Counted from the stretch's first letter, positions 1-13,400 are shown. The stretch: 64,000 nucleotides of DNA from Nematostella vectensis (GCF_932526225.1 NC_064040.1:4895681-4959680), one strand, 5' to 3'. Made by a program: numbers and translations. Notes: generated by a model not told the origin, from the sequence alone.

Positions 1-122
1 ACCTCGTCACCAGTCTGTAGAGGGACTGTGTTGCCTGAGAGACCTCGTCACCTATCTGTAGAGGGACTGTGTTGCCTGACAGACCTCGCCACCTATCTGT
101 AGAGGGACTGCGTCGCCTCAGA
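1..122. repeat. 41-bp tandem repeat, about 3 copies, continuing left
   Basis: Unit begins GACCTCGTCACC and contains TCTGTAGAGGGACTG. It starts at the window edge, so the full size is unknown. It lies downstream of the last visible RAB3GAP2 exon, presumably in its last intron. Confidence 0.85.
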
Positions 123-317
123 GAGCTCGGTGGCTAAAGTGCAGTTGTTAGAGCCGCTTGGTAGAAGAGGGAGAATCGTACTCAGTAACTCAGCGGTGCG
201 CTGGATTGGGACATCACGACAGGCAAGTTTTATGGGGCTCTGCAACAAAACAATTTTTACACAATGTTTACATGGAATTATTTGTTTGACGCTTCCTAGC
301 CTGCTTGCAGACGTTTA

Positions 318-835
318 ACCAGTGTTTTTCGCTATGTTAACCCGGTGATTTCGCTTTGTTTAACCGGTGTTTTTCGCTATGTTTAACCGGTGTTTTCGCT
401 TTGTTTAGACGGTGTTTTTTGCTATGTTTACACGTTGTTTGTCGCTATGTTTACTCGTTTTTTTTCGCTATGTTTACCCGGTGTTTTCGCCATGTATACC
501 CGGTGTTTTTCGCTATCTTTACCCGGTGTTTTTCGCTATGTTTACTCGTTTTTTTTTTTCGCTATGTTTACCCGGTGTTTTCAATATGTTTACCCGGTGT
601 TTTTCGCCATGTTTACCCGGTGTTTTCGCTATGTTTACCCGGTGTTTTCGCTATGTTTACCCGGTGTTTTTCGCTATGTTTACCCGGTATTTTCGCTGTT
701 TACCCGGTGTTTTTCGCTATGTTTTCCCGGTGTTTTTCGCTATGTTTTCCCGGTGTTTTTCGCTTTGTTTGCCCAGTGTTTACGCTTTGTTTACCCGGTG
801 TTTTTCGCTATGATTTCCCTGTGTTTTTATGTGTT
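318..835. repeat. 23-bp minisatellite, about 22 copies
   Basis: Unit approximately TTTACCCGGTGTTTTTCGCT plus ATG; the T-run length varies. It keeps several frames open (phenylalanine-rich ORFs), which are artefacts. The stretch 836-1283 between it and RAB3GAP2 exon 34 shows no further feature. Confidence 0.9.
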
Positions 836-1283
836 GCTATGTTCTAACTCGTTGCCGCGAACTCGTTTCGTTCTAGCCGCGCGTATGTTGGGGAGAAGGA
901 GAAGGGTTGAAACGGAAGTTTGGTTCTCCCTTAAACGCGTTCTTTGACTATTCCCATGGTGCATTGGTCCCTTAAATCCCAGAAATCGTTGGTGGCGCAC
1001 TGCCTGTGCCATTCACCACAGGATTCCGTAAGGGCCTACGAGTGTATGAAACTCAGCACGAGAGACGCACGCCGAGAAGTTAGTGAAGACGGAAAACGAA
1101 GCGGGGACGGAGAAGCGAGAAAAAGAAAGCGTTCCGTTTCTTCATTCAACGCTTCCTCCTCCGCTTGCTTCTCCACCATGCTGATTCTCTTTTCGTTTTG
1201 TTTTAGAAATGGGCAGCTACGCCCGGCAGGGCTAAGCCGAGACAAACGAATATAGTACACAAAAGTAAGAATGCGTGACATAC

Positions 1284-4200
1284 CTGTTGCTTTATCCATC
1301 GGCTTATGTGAGTGGGAAGGCGTGACAGTTGCGTGACACTTGTCGTAGACTCGCTGGAATCTAGTGTGTGAGCAAGCCGCTGACCCACAATCACTAACAG
1401 CTTACCGGCCAGGCCTTGTTTGTCGTTGACAGACATTAAAACCTGTAAAATATGACAAAACATTGAATGTATAAATACATGGACCATACATTTGAAGGTT
1501 TGAAGTAGACCTTGGTATTTTCAAATTAAAAAAAATATAACAAAGAGTGGCTGGTTGATACACAGAAATACAAAGAAATGGAGGGTACACATACCGCCTA
1601 AAAACAGCGTTTTATAACAATTTTTAAAATTGCATATTTTTCACATTCAGTGCCAAACACCATTATCCAATCTGATAAGGAACTGGTAAGAAAAGTTTTT
1701 TTTCATGTTAAGCGAAAAAGGTGTGGTATGTAGCTGAATTTATTCCAAGTATTACGACTACAGTTGGAACCAAGCCCAAGCCCTCTGGACCAGACCAGAC
1801 AGGACGAAAGCCAAAACCCTCGGGTCCAAGCCACAACCCTGGGGACCACGCCACAACCCTGGGGACCAAGCCACAACCCTGGGGACCAAGCCACAACCCT
1901 CGGGACCAAGCCACAACCCTGGGGACCAAGCCACAACCCTGGGGACCAAGCCACAACCCTGGGGACCAAGCCACAACCCTGGGGACCAAGCCAAAACCCT
2001 CGGGTCCAAGCCACAACCCTGGGGACCAAGCCAAAACCCTCGGGACCAAGCCACAACCCTCGGGACCAAGCCACAACCCTCGGGACCAAGCCACAACCCT
2101 GGGGACCAAGCCAAAACCCTCGGGTCCAAGCCACAACCCTGGGGACCAAGCCAAAACCCTCGGGACCAAGCCACAACTCTCGGGACCAAGCCAAAACCCT
2201 GGGGACCAAGCCACAACCCTTGGGACCAAGCCACAACCCTCGGGTTCAATCCACAACCCTCGGGACCACGCCACAACCCTGGGGACCAAGCCACAACCCT
2301 GGGGACCAAGCCACAACCCTGGGGACCAAGCCACAACCCTCGGGACCAAGCCACAACCCTGGGGACCAAGCAAGAACCCTCGGGACCAAGCCACAACCCT
2401 GGGGACCAAGCCACAACCCTCGGGACCAAGCCACAACCCTCGGGACCAAGCCACAACCCTCGGGACCAAGCCACAACCCTGGGGACCAAGCCACAACCCT
2501 CGGGACCAAGCCACAACCCTGGGGACCAAGCCACAACCCTGGGGACCAATCCACAACCCTCGGGACCAAGCCACAACCCTCGGGACCAAGCCACAACCCT
2601 CGGGACCAAGCCACAACCCTCGGGACCAAGCCACAACCCTGGGGACCAAGCCACAACCCTCGGGACCAAGCCACAACCCTCGGGACCAAGCCACAACCCT
2701 GGGGACCAAGCCAAAACCCTCGGGTCCAAGCCACAACCCTGGGGACCAAGCCACAACTCTCGGGACCAAGCCAAAACCCTGGGGACCAAGCCACAACCCT
2801 TGGGACCAAGCCACAACCCTGGGGACCAAGCCACAACCCTCGGGACCACGCCACAACCCTCGGGACCAAGCCAAAACCCTCGGGACCAAGCCAAAACCCT
2901 CGGGACCAAGCCACAACCCTCGGGACCAAGCCAAAACCCTCAGGACCAAGCCAAAACCCTCGGGACCAAGTCAAAACCCTGGGGACCAACAAAAACCCTC
3001 GGGACCAAGCCACAACCCTCGGGACCAAGTCAAAACCCTGGGGACCAAGCCACAACCCTGGGGACCAATCCACAACCCTCGGGACCAAGCCACAACCCTC
3101 GGGACCAAGCCACAACCCTCGGGACCAAGCCACAACCCTCGGGACCAAGCCACAACCCTGGGGACCAAGCCACAACCCTGGGGACCAAGCCACAACCCTC
3201 GGGACCACGCCACAACCCTCGGGACCAAGCCAAAACCCTCGGGACCAAGCCAAAACCCTCGGGACCAAGCCACAACCCTCGGGACCAAGCCAAAACCCTC
3301 GGGACCAAGCCAAAACCCTCGGGACCAAGCCACAACCCTCGGGACCAAGTCAAAACCCTGGGGACCAACAAAAACCCTCGGGACCAAGCCACAACCCTGG
3401 GGACCAAGCCAAAACCCTCGGGACCAAGCCAAAACCCTGGGGACCAAGCCACAACCCTCGGGACCAAGCCACAACCCTCGGGACCAAGCCACAACCCTCG
3501 GGACCAAGCCACAACCCTGGGGACCAAGCCACAACCCTCGGGACCAAGCCACAACCCTCGGGACCAAGCCACAACCCTGGGGACCACGCCACAACCCTCG
3601 GGACCAAGCCAAAACCCTCGGGACCAAGCCAAAACCCTCGGGACCAAGCCACAACCCTCGGGACCAAGCCAAAACCCTCGGGACCAAGCCAAAACCCTCG
3701 GGACCAAGCCACAACCCTCGGGACCAAGTCAAAACCCTGGGGACCAACAAAAACCCTCGGGACCAAGCCACAACCCTGGGGACCAAGCCAAAACCCTGGG
3801 GACCAAGCCACAACCCTGGGGACCAATCCACAACCCTCGGGACCAAGCCACAACCCTCGGGACCAAGCCACAACCCTCGGGACCAAGCCACAAACCTCGG
3901 GACCAAGCCACAACCCTCGGGACCACGTCACAACCCTGGGGACCAAGCCACAACCCTCGGGACCAAGCCACAACCCTCGGGACCAAGCCACAACCCTCGG
4001 GACCAAGCCACAACCCTCGGGACCAAGCCACAACCCTCGGGACCAAGCCACAACCCTCGGGACCAAGCCAAAACCCTCGGGACCAAGCCACAACCCTGGG
4101 GACCAAGCCACAACCCTGGGGACCAAGCCACAACCCTCGGGACCAAGCCAAAACCCTCGGGACCAAGCCACAAACCTGGGGACCAAGCCACAACCCTGGG

Positions 4201-7200
4201 GACCAAGGCACAATCCTCGGGACCAAGCCACAACCCTGGGGGCCAAGCCACAACCCTCGAGACCAAGCAACAACCCTGGGGGCCAAGCCACAACCCTCGG
4301 GACCAAGCCACAACCCTCGGGACCAAGTCACAACCCTCGGGACCAAGCCAAAACATTGGGGACCAAGCCACAACCCTCGGGACCAAGCCAAAACCCTCGG
4401 GACCAAGCCACAACCCTGGGGACCAAGCCACAACCCTGGGGACCAAGCCGAAACCCTGGGGACCAAGCCAAAACCCTGGGGACCAAGCCAAAACCCTCGG
4501 GACCAACAACCCTCGGGACCAAGCCACAACCCTCGGGACCAAGCCACAACCCTCGGGACCAACAAAAACCCTGGGGACCAAGCCAGAACCCTCGGGACCA
4601 AGCCACAACCCTGGGGAAAAAACAAGGAATAACATATTTGGGACTTGAAAATATCGATTATGGCCACTATATATGAAGTTATATTAAAAAGTGTTTGTGT
4701 AACCAATATTTCGCGATTTCGGAAAGTGGCCGGTATATAGAGGTGCCACTGTACTTTCATATAGCAAAGACAACTGACCTCTTTTCCAGCCGAGTCCAGT
4801 CCTGTCGAATATAGTTCCTGCACATAATGGCATCTTAAGGGATCTGCATCAACTTCCAATTGGTCGGCAAGTGCAAGCACCACTTTTAACCAATCAGTGC
4901 TTTCGGGGTGGGCGGGACTTGTGCCAGTCATCTGCTTTGATGCTTGTGCAGATGTCAGCATTGACATTGCTTTACAAAGGAACTAAAAATATGATAACAA
5001 TAATATTTATTACTACAATGAGCACTTAAAAAGGAGGATAAATTCCATTTACAGATGATAAGTACCTTTTTTCTGGACTGCAAAATGGTTTCATCTGTTG
5101 CTCCACTTGGAATAGGAGGATTCGAACTGAGATCTTTCAGGAATGCTCCTTTTGTCTATGCAAATACATGTGAGAACCGTAAATTCACGCGTGCACGCTC
5201 CCGCCTAGTGATTTTTCCCGCTCTTACTCTTGAATATCTAGCCTAGCATTCTTCTAAATTTTGTCGCTATAAGTATTACATCTCACGCACATTTGGGGTT
5301 TGAAGCAAAGAAAGGGGCTCAAAACAAGCACACAGGCAAACGAAGAGGGTGTGTTTGATGTTCACTGTCATTAATGCACCGGCAACCTTATTGACTAAGT
5401 CACACACGCCTTACCGTCGAATCAAAAAGTGTCAGTGGTCGCACGCTCTTCAACTCCAGCCCCATGATGAGCCACATCACGGACACCAGCGTAATATGGA
5501 GCCTCACCAGAGGGACGTAACTGGTGGGCTGATCCAGTGCCTCCTCAAGCATCGAAAGGGGCGCACTACAGCAGAACAAAACAATCGCATGTAAACAAAG
5601 TATAACAGCAGAACAAAACAACAACAGGAAGAAATTAAGAAAAGAACGAAGGAAAGCATGCCTTGAATTTCTCGTCCAGAAGTCTTCCATTTTAAGAACA
5701 AGAACTTCTGCCTCTGACATGTCGATCTGTTGACATCCAAGTCAAGAATGACAGCCTATTCAATACTAAAAACTCCGAGACATTTTTCACATCCACAGGG
5801 TGACCATGATCCACAGGGTGACCAAGATCCACAGGGGTCCATACCTGCGCGAGAAGCTCCAGCAGTTGCTTGACGACCAAGAGGAACTGCTCCAGGGCCT
5901 CGCAACTCATCTCAACGGTCTAAAAGGCAAATTCTGCTGTAAAAACACATCAATGTCACAGTATCGGAACTCATCTCCGATGTCTACAGGGCCGTACAAA
6001 AGGCGCCGGCATCAGCCAGTACTGCTGGTGGACCTTTCACACGAACATCTTCACGTACCCATGGAAAATTGTGTACAAGCAGCGCCATCATTGCAAGGCC
6101 AGAAATATTGACTGTTTCAACCAACAATGCTTGCGCTGGCTTGAATGGGTCGAACCACAAATGCTTATCACTACTTTGTACAGTGAGTAGCTCTACTAAA
6201 CGGCGAATAAAGGATTGCATGGTTTAGGATTCCTTTAGGTTCCTCTTACCTTCCGGCATAACCTGTCCTTCGGTGCTTTGCCGACCTAAAGAGCGTAAGA
6301 GAAGGTGGGGTAGATTTGTATGAGAACAAATTGGCGTAAAATGCCTTTTGGCAAGGGTGGAACAAAATGGATGTCATTACGATGAATTTTCTAATATCTT
6401 GAGTATTAGAACCATACCTTTTCCATAAGAACAACAACTGAGGATATTTTATCTTTGAAGTACGTTTTCCAAAGTAGAAATGCCAGCCCTAAATAGATGG
6501 AAAGGCCAGTAAGTGGGTGGCTAAATATATTTTTTTCTACTTATTTTTATTTAATATAGGGTCCTTTCTCACCATGCTGTAAACCAATACAGTGGATATG
6601 TCGGAGATGATCCAGTGCGGACACCAACTTGTCAGTTTGCTAGGATTCAATGAAATCTCTATTAGCAGAAATTAAAAAAACACAAGTATTTAGACCATTA
6701 TACAACTACAGTGCTACTTGCCCTCTTACTTGTTAATCGGTGTTACGCGCGCTCTCATTGGTTGATAACCTACGGTGCCACGCGCGCTCTCATTGGTTAA
6801 TAAGTGGGGCATTTTGTGATGGCCTTTTTTTTTAAGACGCTATTGTCCTTGTTCGTTTAGGTCGTATGGCAACTTATGGGCCTCGAATCGGGTCCATATA
6901 CAACCAAACAGGGTATTTCGGCCTGCTAAGTTCCACTTGCTGTGCTCACTGGCAGATAATTATGAATAATAGCTGAAACACTGAAAGAGGGGAGGATGTT
7001 GCGGAGACGGCTCTTTAATTGGTCATCCAAAAGGAGGGAAAGGGTTTCCGAAAAAAATGGATTTGAAAAATGTTAGGGGTTGTGAGAAAGAAGGGTTAGG
7101 TACAAAATCCGACAAAGTGGGAGATTCCATTTTTACACCCAATAAGATAACACTCCAAATCCTCTGATTTATCTTCCGTATTTCTAATATTATTGTTACA

Positions 7201-7424
7201 CAAACGAGAGGCAAAATTATCTTTCTCGCAAATTGGTAACATCCAAAAAATCAAACTTCTTGGTAATTAGACGTTATATTTAACATTACTCTTGGGTAGA
7301 GGTTGTCAAACAGTCATTACCTCTTTATCCGCTGACCACTGCAGGGCGCACTCTTGAACACAGGAAGCCCACAGTATGTCTTGGTGTAAACTATGCGGGA
7401 ATCGTGCGCGTATGTCTCTAAGTC
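1284..7424 (-). CDS. RAB3GAP2: RAB3GAP2 exons 26-34 (C-terminal region, last exon missing)
   Basis: Exons in order: 7321-7424, 6573-6639, 6023-6111 (or 6059-6111), 5845-5919, 5662-5726, 5415-5565, 5066-5155, 4779-4982, 1284-1442. Exon 26 reads [20 protein letters not shown], matching the vertebrate LHLAYEQFP...LDVLHAH region. Exon 27 carries SALDHLRHI and exon 28 [13 protein letters not shown]. The donor of exon 28 has two phase-0 candidates, so about 12 residues are uncertain. Exon 30 to 31 uses a GC-AG intron of 96 nt (5566-5661). Exon 31 ends [11 protein letters not shown], exon 32 has KGAFLKDL, exon 33 has [17 protein letters not shown], and exon 34 has [11 protein letters not shown] and [14 protein letters not shown]. 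No convincing final exon (about 40-50 codons) is visible between 1 and 1,283, so it probably lies outside. Confidence 0.92.
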
Positions 7425-10400
7425 CTGTGACAGAAACATGAAACAATACTCAAGAACTGTAGCGGTAGTTTCTTTTTCAGGCCGTTCATCCATCTCTACC
7501 CCTCCCCCAGGTGTTTCTTTCCCACATCTCTCCCTTCGTTATATTATGTACCTTCCACCATTTTCTCTACTGGCTCTATGAGCTCTATGGGGTCTATATC
7601 CCTTCCTCCTCCTTCCCCTGTCATATCACGATCGGTTCTTCCTCTACTGGCTCTATGGGGTCTCTATCCCTTCCCCCTCCTTCCCCTGTTATATCACGAT
7701 CGGTTCTTCCTCTACTGGCTCTATGGGGCCTATATCTCTTCCTCCTTCCGCCGGTTATATCACGATCGGTTCTTTCTCTACTGGCTCTATGGGGTCTCTA
7801 TCCCTCCTCCTCCTTCCCCTGTCATATCACGATCGGTTCTTCCTCTACTGGCTCTATGGGGTCTCTATCCCTTCCTCCTCCTTCCCCTGTCATATCACAA
7901 TCGGTTCTTCCTCTACTGGCTCTATGGGTTCTCTATCCCTTCCTCCTCCTTCCCCATGTCATATCACGACCGGTTCTTCCTCTACTGGCTCTATGGGGTC
8001 TCTATCCCTCCCCCTCCTTCCCCTGTCATATCACAATCGGTTCTTCCTCTACTGGCTCTTTGGGGCCTATATCCCTTCCCCCTCCTTCCCCTGTCATATC
8101 ACAATCGGTTCTTCCTCTACTGGCTCTATGGGGTCTCTATCCCTTCCCCCTCCTTCCCCTGTCATATCACAATCGGTTCTTCCTCTACTGGCTCTATGGG
8201 GTCACTATCCCTTCCCCCTCCTTCCCCTGTCATATCACGATCGGTTCTTCCTCTACTGGCTCTATGGGGTCTCTATCCCTCCCCCTCCTTCCCCTGTCAT
8301 ATCACAATCGGTTCTTCCTCTACTGGCTCTATGGGGTATCTATCCCTCCCCCTCCTTCCCCTGTTATATCACGATCGGTTCTTCCTCTACTGGCTCTATG
8401 GGGTATCTATCCCTCCCCCTCCTTCCCCTGTTATATCACGACCGGTTCTTCCTCTACTGGCTCTATGGGGTCTCTATCCCTCCTCCTCCTTCCCCTGTCA
8501 TATCACGACCGGTTCTTCCTCTACTGGCTCTATGGGGTCTCTATCCCTCCCCCTCCTTCCCCTGTCATATCACAATCGGTTCTTCCTCTACTGGCTCTTT
8601 GGGGCCTATATCCCTTCCCCCTCCTTCCCCTGTCATATCACAATCGGTTCTTCCTCTACTGGCTCTATGGGGTCTCTATCCCTTCCCCCTCCTTCCCCTG
8701 TCATATCACAATCGGTTCTTCCTCTACTGGCTCTATGGGGTCACTATCCCTTCCCCCTCCTTCCCCTGTCATATCACGATCGGTTCTTCCTCTACTGGCT
8801 CTATGGGGTCTCTATCCCTCCCCCTCCTTCCCCTGTCATATCACAATCGGTTCTTCCTCTACTGGCTCTATGGGGTATCTATCCCTCCCCCTCCTTCCCC
8901 TGTTATATCACGATCGGTTCTTCCTCTACTGGCTCTATGGGGTCTCTATCCCTTACCACTCCTGCCCCTGTCATATCACAATCGGTTCTTCCTCTACTGG
9001 CTCTATGGGGTCTATATCCCTCCCCCTCCTTCCCCTGTCATATCACAATCGGTTCTTCCTCTACTGGCTCTATGGGGTCTCTATCCCTTCCCCCTCCTTC
9101 CCCTGTTATATCACGATCGGTTCTTCCTTTACTGGCTCTATGGGGTCTATATCCCTTCCTCCTTCCCCTGTTATACCACGATCGGTTCTTCCTCTACTGG
9201 CTCTATGGGGTCTCTATCCCTTCCCCCTCCTTCCCCTGTCATATCACAATCGGTTCTTCCTCTACTGGCTCTATGGGGTCTCTATCCCTTCCTCCTTCCC
9301 CTGTTATACCACGACCGGTTCTTCCTCTACTGGCTCTATGGGGTCTCTATCTCTTCCCCCTCCTTCCCCTGTCATATCACGATCGGTTCTTCCTCTACTG
9401 ACTCTATGGGGTCTCTATCCCTCCCCCTCCTTCCCCATGTCATATCACGACCGGTTCTTCCTCTACTGGCTCTATGGGGTCTCTATCCCTCCCCCTCCTT
9501 CCCCTGTTATATCACGATCGGTTCTTTCTCTACTGGCTCTATGGGGTCTATATCCCTTCCTCCTTCCCCTGTTATACCACGATCGGTTCTTCCTCTACTG
9601 GCTCTATGGGGTCTATATCCCTCCCCCTCCTTCCCCTGTCATATCACAATCGGTTCTTCCTCTACTGGCTCTATGGGGTCTCTATCCCTTCCCCCTCCTT
9701 CCCCTGTCATATCACGATCGGTTCTTCCTCTACTGGCTCTATGGGGTCTCTATCCCTTCCTCCTTCCCCTGTTATACCACGACCGGTTCTTCCTCTACTG
9801 GCTCTATGGGGTCTCTATCTCTTCCCCCTCCTTCCCCTGTCATATCACGATCGGTTCTTCCTCTACTGACTCTATGGGGTCTCTATCCCTCCCCCTCCTT
9901 CCCCTGTTATATCACGATCGGTTCTTCCTCTACTGGCTCTTTGGGGCCTATATCCCTTCCTCCTTCCGCCGGTTATATCACGATCGGTTTTTTCTCTACT
10001 GGCTCTATGGGGTCTCTATCCCTTTCCCCTCCTTCCCCTGTCATATCACGATCGGTTCTTCCTCTACTGGCTCTATGGGGTCTATATCCCTTCCTCTTTC
10101 CCCTGTCATATCATGATCGGTTCTTCCTCTACTGACTTTCTTTTTCAGACAGATCATCCTCTTCCTCCGCTCACTTTATCTTCTCCCTCTCCTCTCCCAC
10201 CCCCTGTGGGGTCTATATCCCTCCTTACCCGCTCCCCTCACCCCCTGGGGGGCCTCTATATCACGGTACATCCCAGCTCTTCATCTACTGGCTCCTCTAA
10301 TTCGGTTTCCTCTTCAGGTGGATTATCCTCTTCGTTTCCTCCAAACCCCGTTGAGGTCTATCTCTTCTCTCCATCCCCTCTTCCCCTGTTATATCACTGT

Positions 10401-13400
10401 ACATTCAAGCTCTTCGTCTACTGGCTCCTCAAACTCGGTTTCCTCTTCAGGTGCATTGTCCACTTCTAATCCCCTGTGGGGTCTTCCCCCTCCCTCCCCT
10501 GGTTATATCAAGATACCTTCTAACTCTTCCATCCCTTGCTCCTCCACTTCAACTTCCTCTTCAGGCCGATCATCCTCTTCAACCTCTTCTTCCCCTTCCT
10601 CCCCCTCTTGGGTCTCTATCGAACTAGGTCCCATTCTTTTTTGGTGACCGAGGAGTTGCGGTGAGACACCATACCACACCAGGGTTCGTGCAAGAATGCG
10701 TGACGCTCCACCGTGACCACCATTCAGTAGACCTGACCAGAAGTGAAAGGAGGGAATACACGTTAGCAGCAAACACGTGGGAGAGACCTTGAACAAATCA
10801 CGCCGCCATTATACGCTCCCGCACAATATTGAGTCACACAAAGCATCCCTTTCCATCGGCTAAATCAAGCGAGTAATTGGTATATAATAATTTGTCTTTA
10901 CTAACTTCCACTAGTTATACTGGTGCGGAGGGCACAACAGAGCTAAGCTCAACATTACGTGGCCCCTTGTGTGTATTGTCATGCATTGTAAGCACTGTCA
11001 CTGGGTGTGGTCACTGCCAGAGGGTTTATTGCGTCCCCAGTGGTTCTTTTACGTCCCTTCGGTTCAGGTTAATGTAGTGCAGCTTGAAGAGACGGGACCT
11101 GTTCTTATCCGAGAAGACTGGAAACGCAGGAAAATAACTTCAACTCCCTCGTAACACAAATTAAAATCAAGGCATCAACTCGGAAAAAATCTCCAGTCAG
11201 AACTAGGATTCGAACCTAGGCAACAGCGGTGAGAGGCCGACGCGCTAACACAGGTCACCCGTGCTTCCAATCATCAATAAAGTATCAGACTTCAATTGGG
11301 ATGGCTTTTTTTTTCTCACATATAGACCATTCAAATGCGCATAACGCTATTGCAAACACTTATCAAACATACCTTGTACTGACAGGTCATTGCTGACTAA
11401 ATGACTCGTTGGTTCTTGTCCCACAATGTTTGGTAACCGAGCCAGGTATGTTTTTAACATGACCAGGTCGCTAAGCTGGCACAAAAGAAGGTTCCAGCAT
11501 TCCATTTCTACGGAGATTGATACCCAGTCTGCCGCGGCAAGATCAGAGCTTTCTTTCTCTACCTCGGCGCCCTGCGAGATAACCAATCAAAAGTTAGATC
11601 AGTCAGTCGGACCGGCAATCATGCAAAGAGCCCGCGGGAGGCAAGCGTGCTGGAGTCTATTAGCACACGACGACAGGGTAGTAGCTCAGATTACACAATG
11701 TAAACACAAGAGTGTGTCGAAAAACAACGCACATCCCAAGTCAAGTCAATTTAGAGAGGATTTCGTGGTTTTATCACCAAATTTTAGTAAATTATATACC
11801 TTCTGCCCTTATGCTGTTCACACAGGCAAAGAAAAGAGCTGAGTGTCACACACATTTAGCCAGGTCTACCAGCATACTACCAAAATGTTTCTAGGCAACA
11901 ATTTTACGTCCCCCCTCCCCCCCAAAAAGTTTGCTCTCATTCTGTTACCTGGACTTTAATTGCAGCAGTGTTCATCCCCAGGCTCACACTCCTACACACG
12001 GCCGCGAGGGCCAGGGCTCTAGCCACAGATACAGACTGCTGAAGCGTGCTACGCACTCGCTGCCACCAGGGTGAGACCGAATTATCCACAGCCTTGATCT
12101 CCTCGCAGAACACACCACCTTAAGAACAAGTAATCATAAAGCATGCACCGCGTAAGAACAAGTTATAATGAAGCATGCACCGCCTAAAGAACGAGTGATC
12201 AAAAGGCATGTAATGTTCTTCTGTACCAGTAATCGAGCTGATGATTGAGACGATTGAGTGCAAAGAGAAGAGTGTGTCCACAGTGTCCAGGCGATGATCA
12301 GGACTGTCCAGCCACAGGCAGACCAACAGGTCCTGGAACGAAAACAAGACAATGGGCCACAGGTAAACCAAACATGACCGACAGTCTAGATGACTGGTCT
12401 TATTCAAGAGGCTTATTTAAGAGGGTAAAGAGGATTCCCTATGGTCACTTCCGGTCAGGTGTTAACTAAGTGGTGGTCACGGTGCAGTGTCACGCATTCT
12501 TGCACCAGCCCTAGTGGCTTGGCGTCACTACATTAATAAACTTACCATTAAGTGAGCAGGCTGTATTCTTGATGAGTCCAGCGGTAAGTTTAGTGACTCA
12601 GGCGAGCATGCGCCTAACAGGAAACCCTGAATAATATAAATAGCCACAAGATGTTGCCAGCCATGGAAACAAAACAAAAATAGAAAACAGATAACAGAAG
12701 AGATGTTCTTAATAAACTATCAACATACCTCAAACAAAAACCTCGCTGGAAACAGAACAAAAAGGAGGGTCAAAAAAAATCAAGATGCAAAAGAAAATGT
12801 TTTTGTCATTTACCTAAATGTAGGCTCATGTCAGCGGAAATCCCTTTGCGCACGATCACACCTTGACTACCAGAAGTCTCTGAGCCACTCGGCCCAGGCA
12901 CATCGCTGTCAGGTTTGCTGCTCTTGTCAGCAGCGGGCTCAAAGCAGCTAAGGAATGTGGTCACGCTGAGGGTACTGCCTGCTGAGCCTGCGGTGGTTTG
13001 TGGTATATTACGCCAATAGACGTTGAGCAGTTCCAGGATCTCCATGGTCTCGGATTTGGTGATTCCAAGAAGCTGCGCAAGAGCCTGTACACAAAATAAG
13101 AAAATGAGGTTGTTTTTAAGAGGTGTCAGGGTGTTATTGGTCTAGTGGGACGGCATTCTGCCACGCGTTCTGTATGCTAGTAGTTTGTCGTGCAGGATAT
13201 GTGAGAAAAGCTCGTTCAGCTACGGGAGGTGCTGGATTAAACATCACAGGGCGTAAAAAAAGCAGAGACGGTCTAGGGGACCACAGCGGAACGTCAATAC
13301 TATAATAAATTTGGTGGTCTTTCATCTCTCTGTATGGGTTTGCAACTATACACTTAAACAAAAACTTATTCTTTAAAACTTTTTCCAAAGCGTTCAAATT

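Noticed and set aside
356-947. Phe/Cys-rich ORFs near the left edge
   Set aside because: Three overlapping frames of a 23-bp minisatellite.
1708-4676. Very long ORFs (up to 975 codons) on both strands
   Set aside because: They are created by a stop-free 20-bp unit whose length is not a multiple of three, so all frames stay open. No start context, domain or splice evidence, and they lie inside a RAB3GAP2 intron.
5100-5130. B-box-like TTCGAAT, possible tRNA or SINE
   Set aside because: It is inside RAB3GAP2 exon 32 ([13 protein letters not shown]), which joins in phase with exons 31 and 33; no A box at the right distance.
6112-6220. ORF extension [13 protein letters not shown] upstream of exon 28
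   Set aside because: Phase from exon 27 and family alignment place the acceptor at 6112-6113; the extension is intronic readthrough.
7511-10135. 874-codon plus-strand ORF
   Set aside because: Translation of the 68-bp satellite (Pro/Ser/Leu-rich repeat); intronic.
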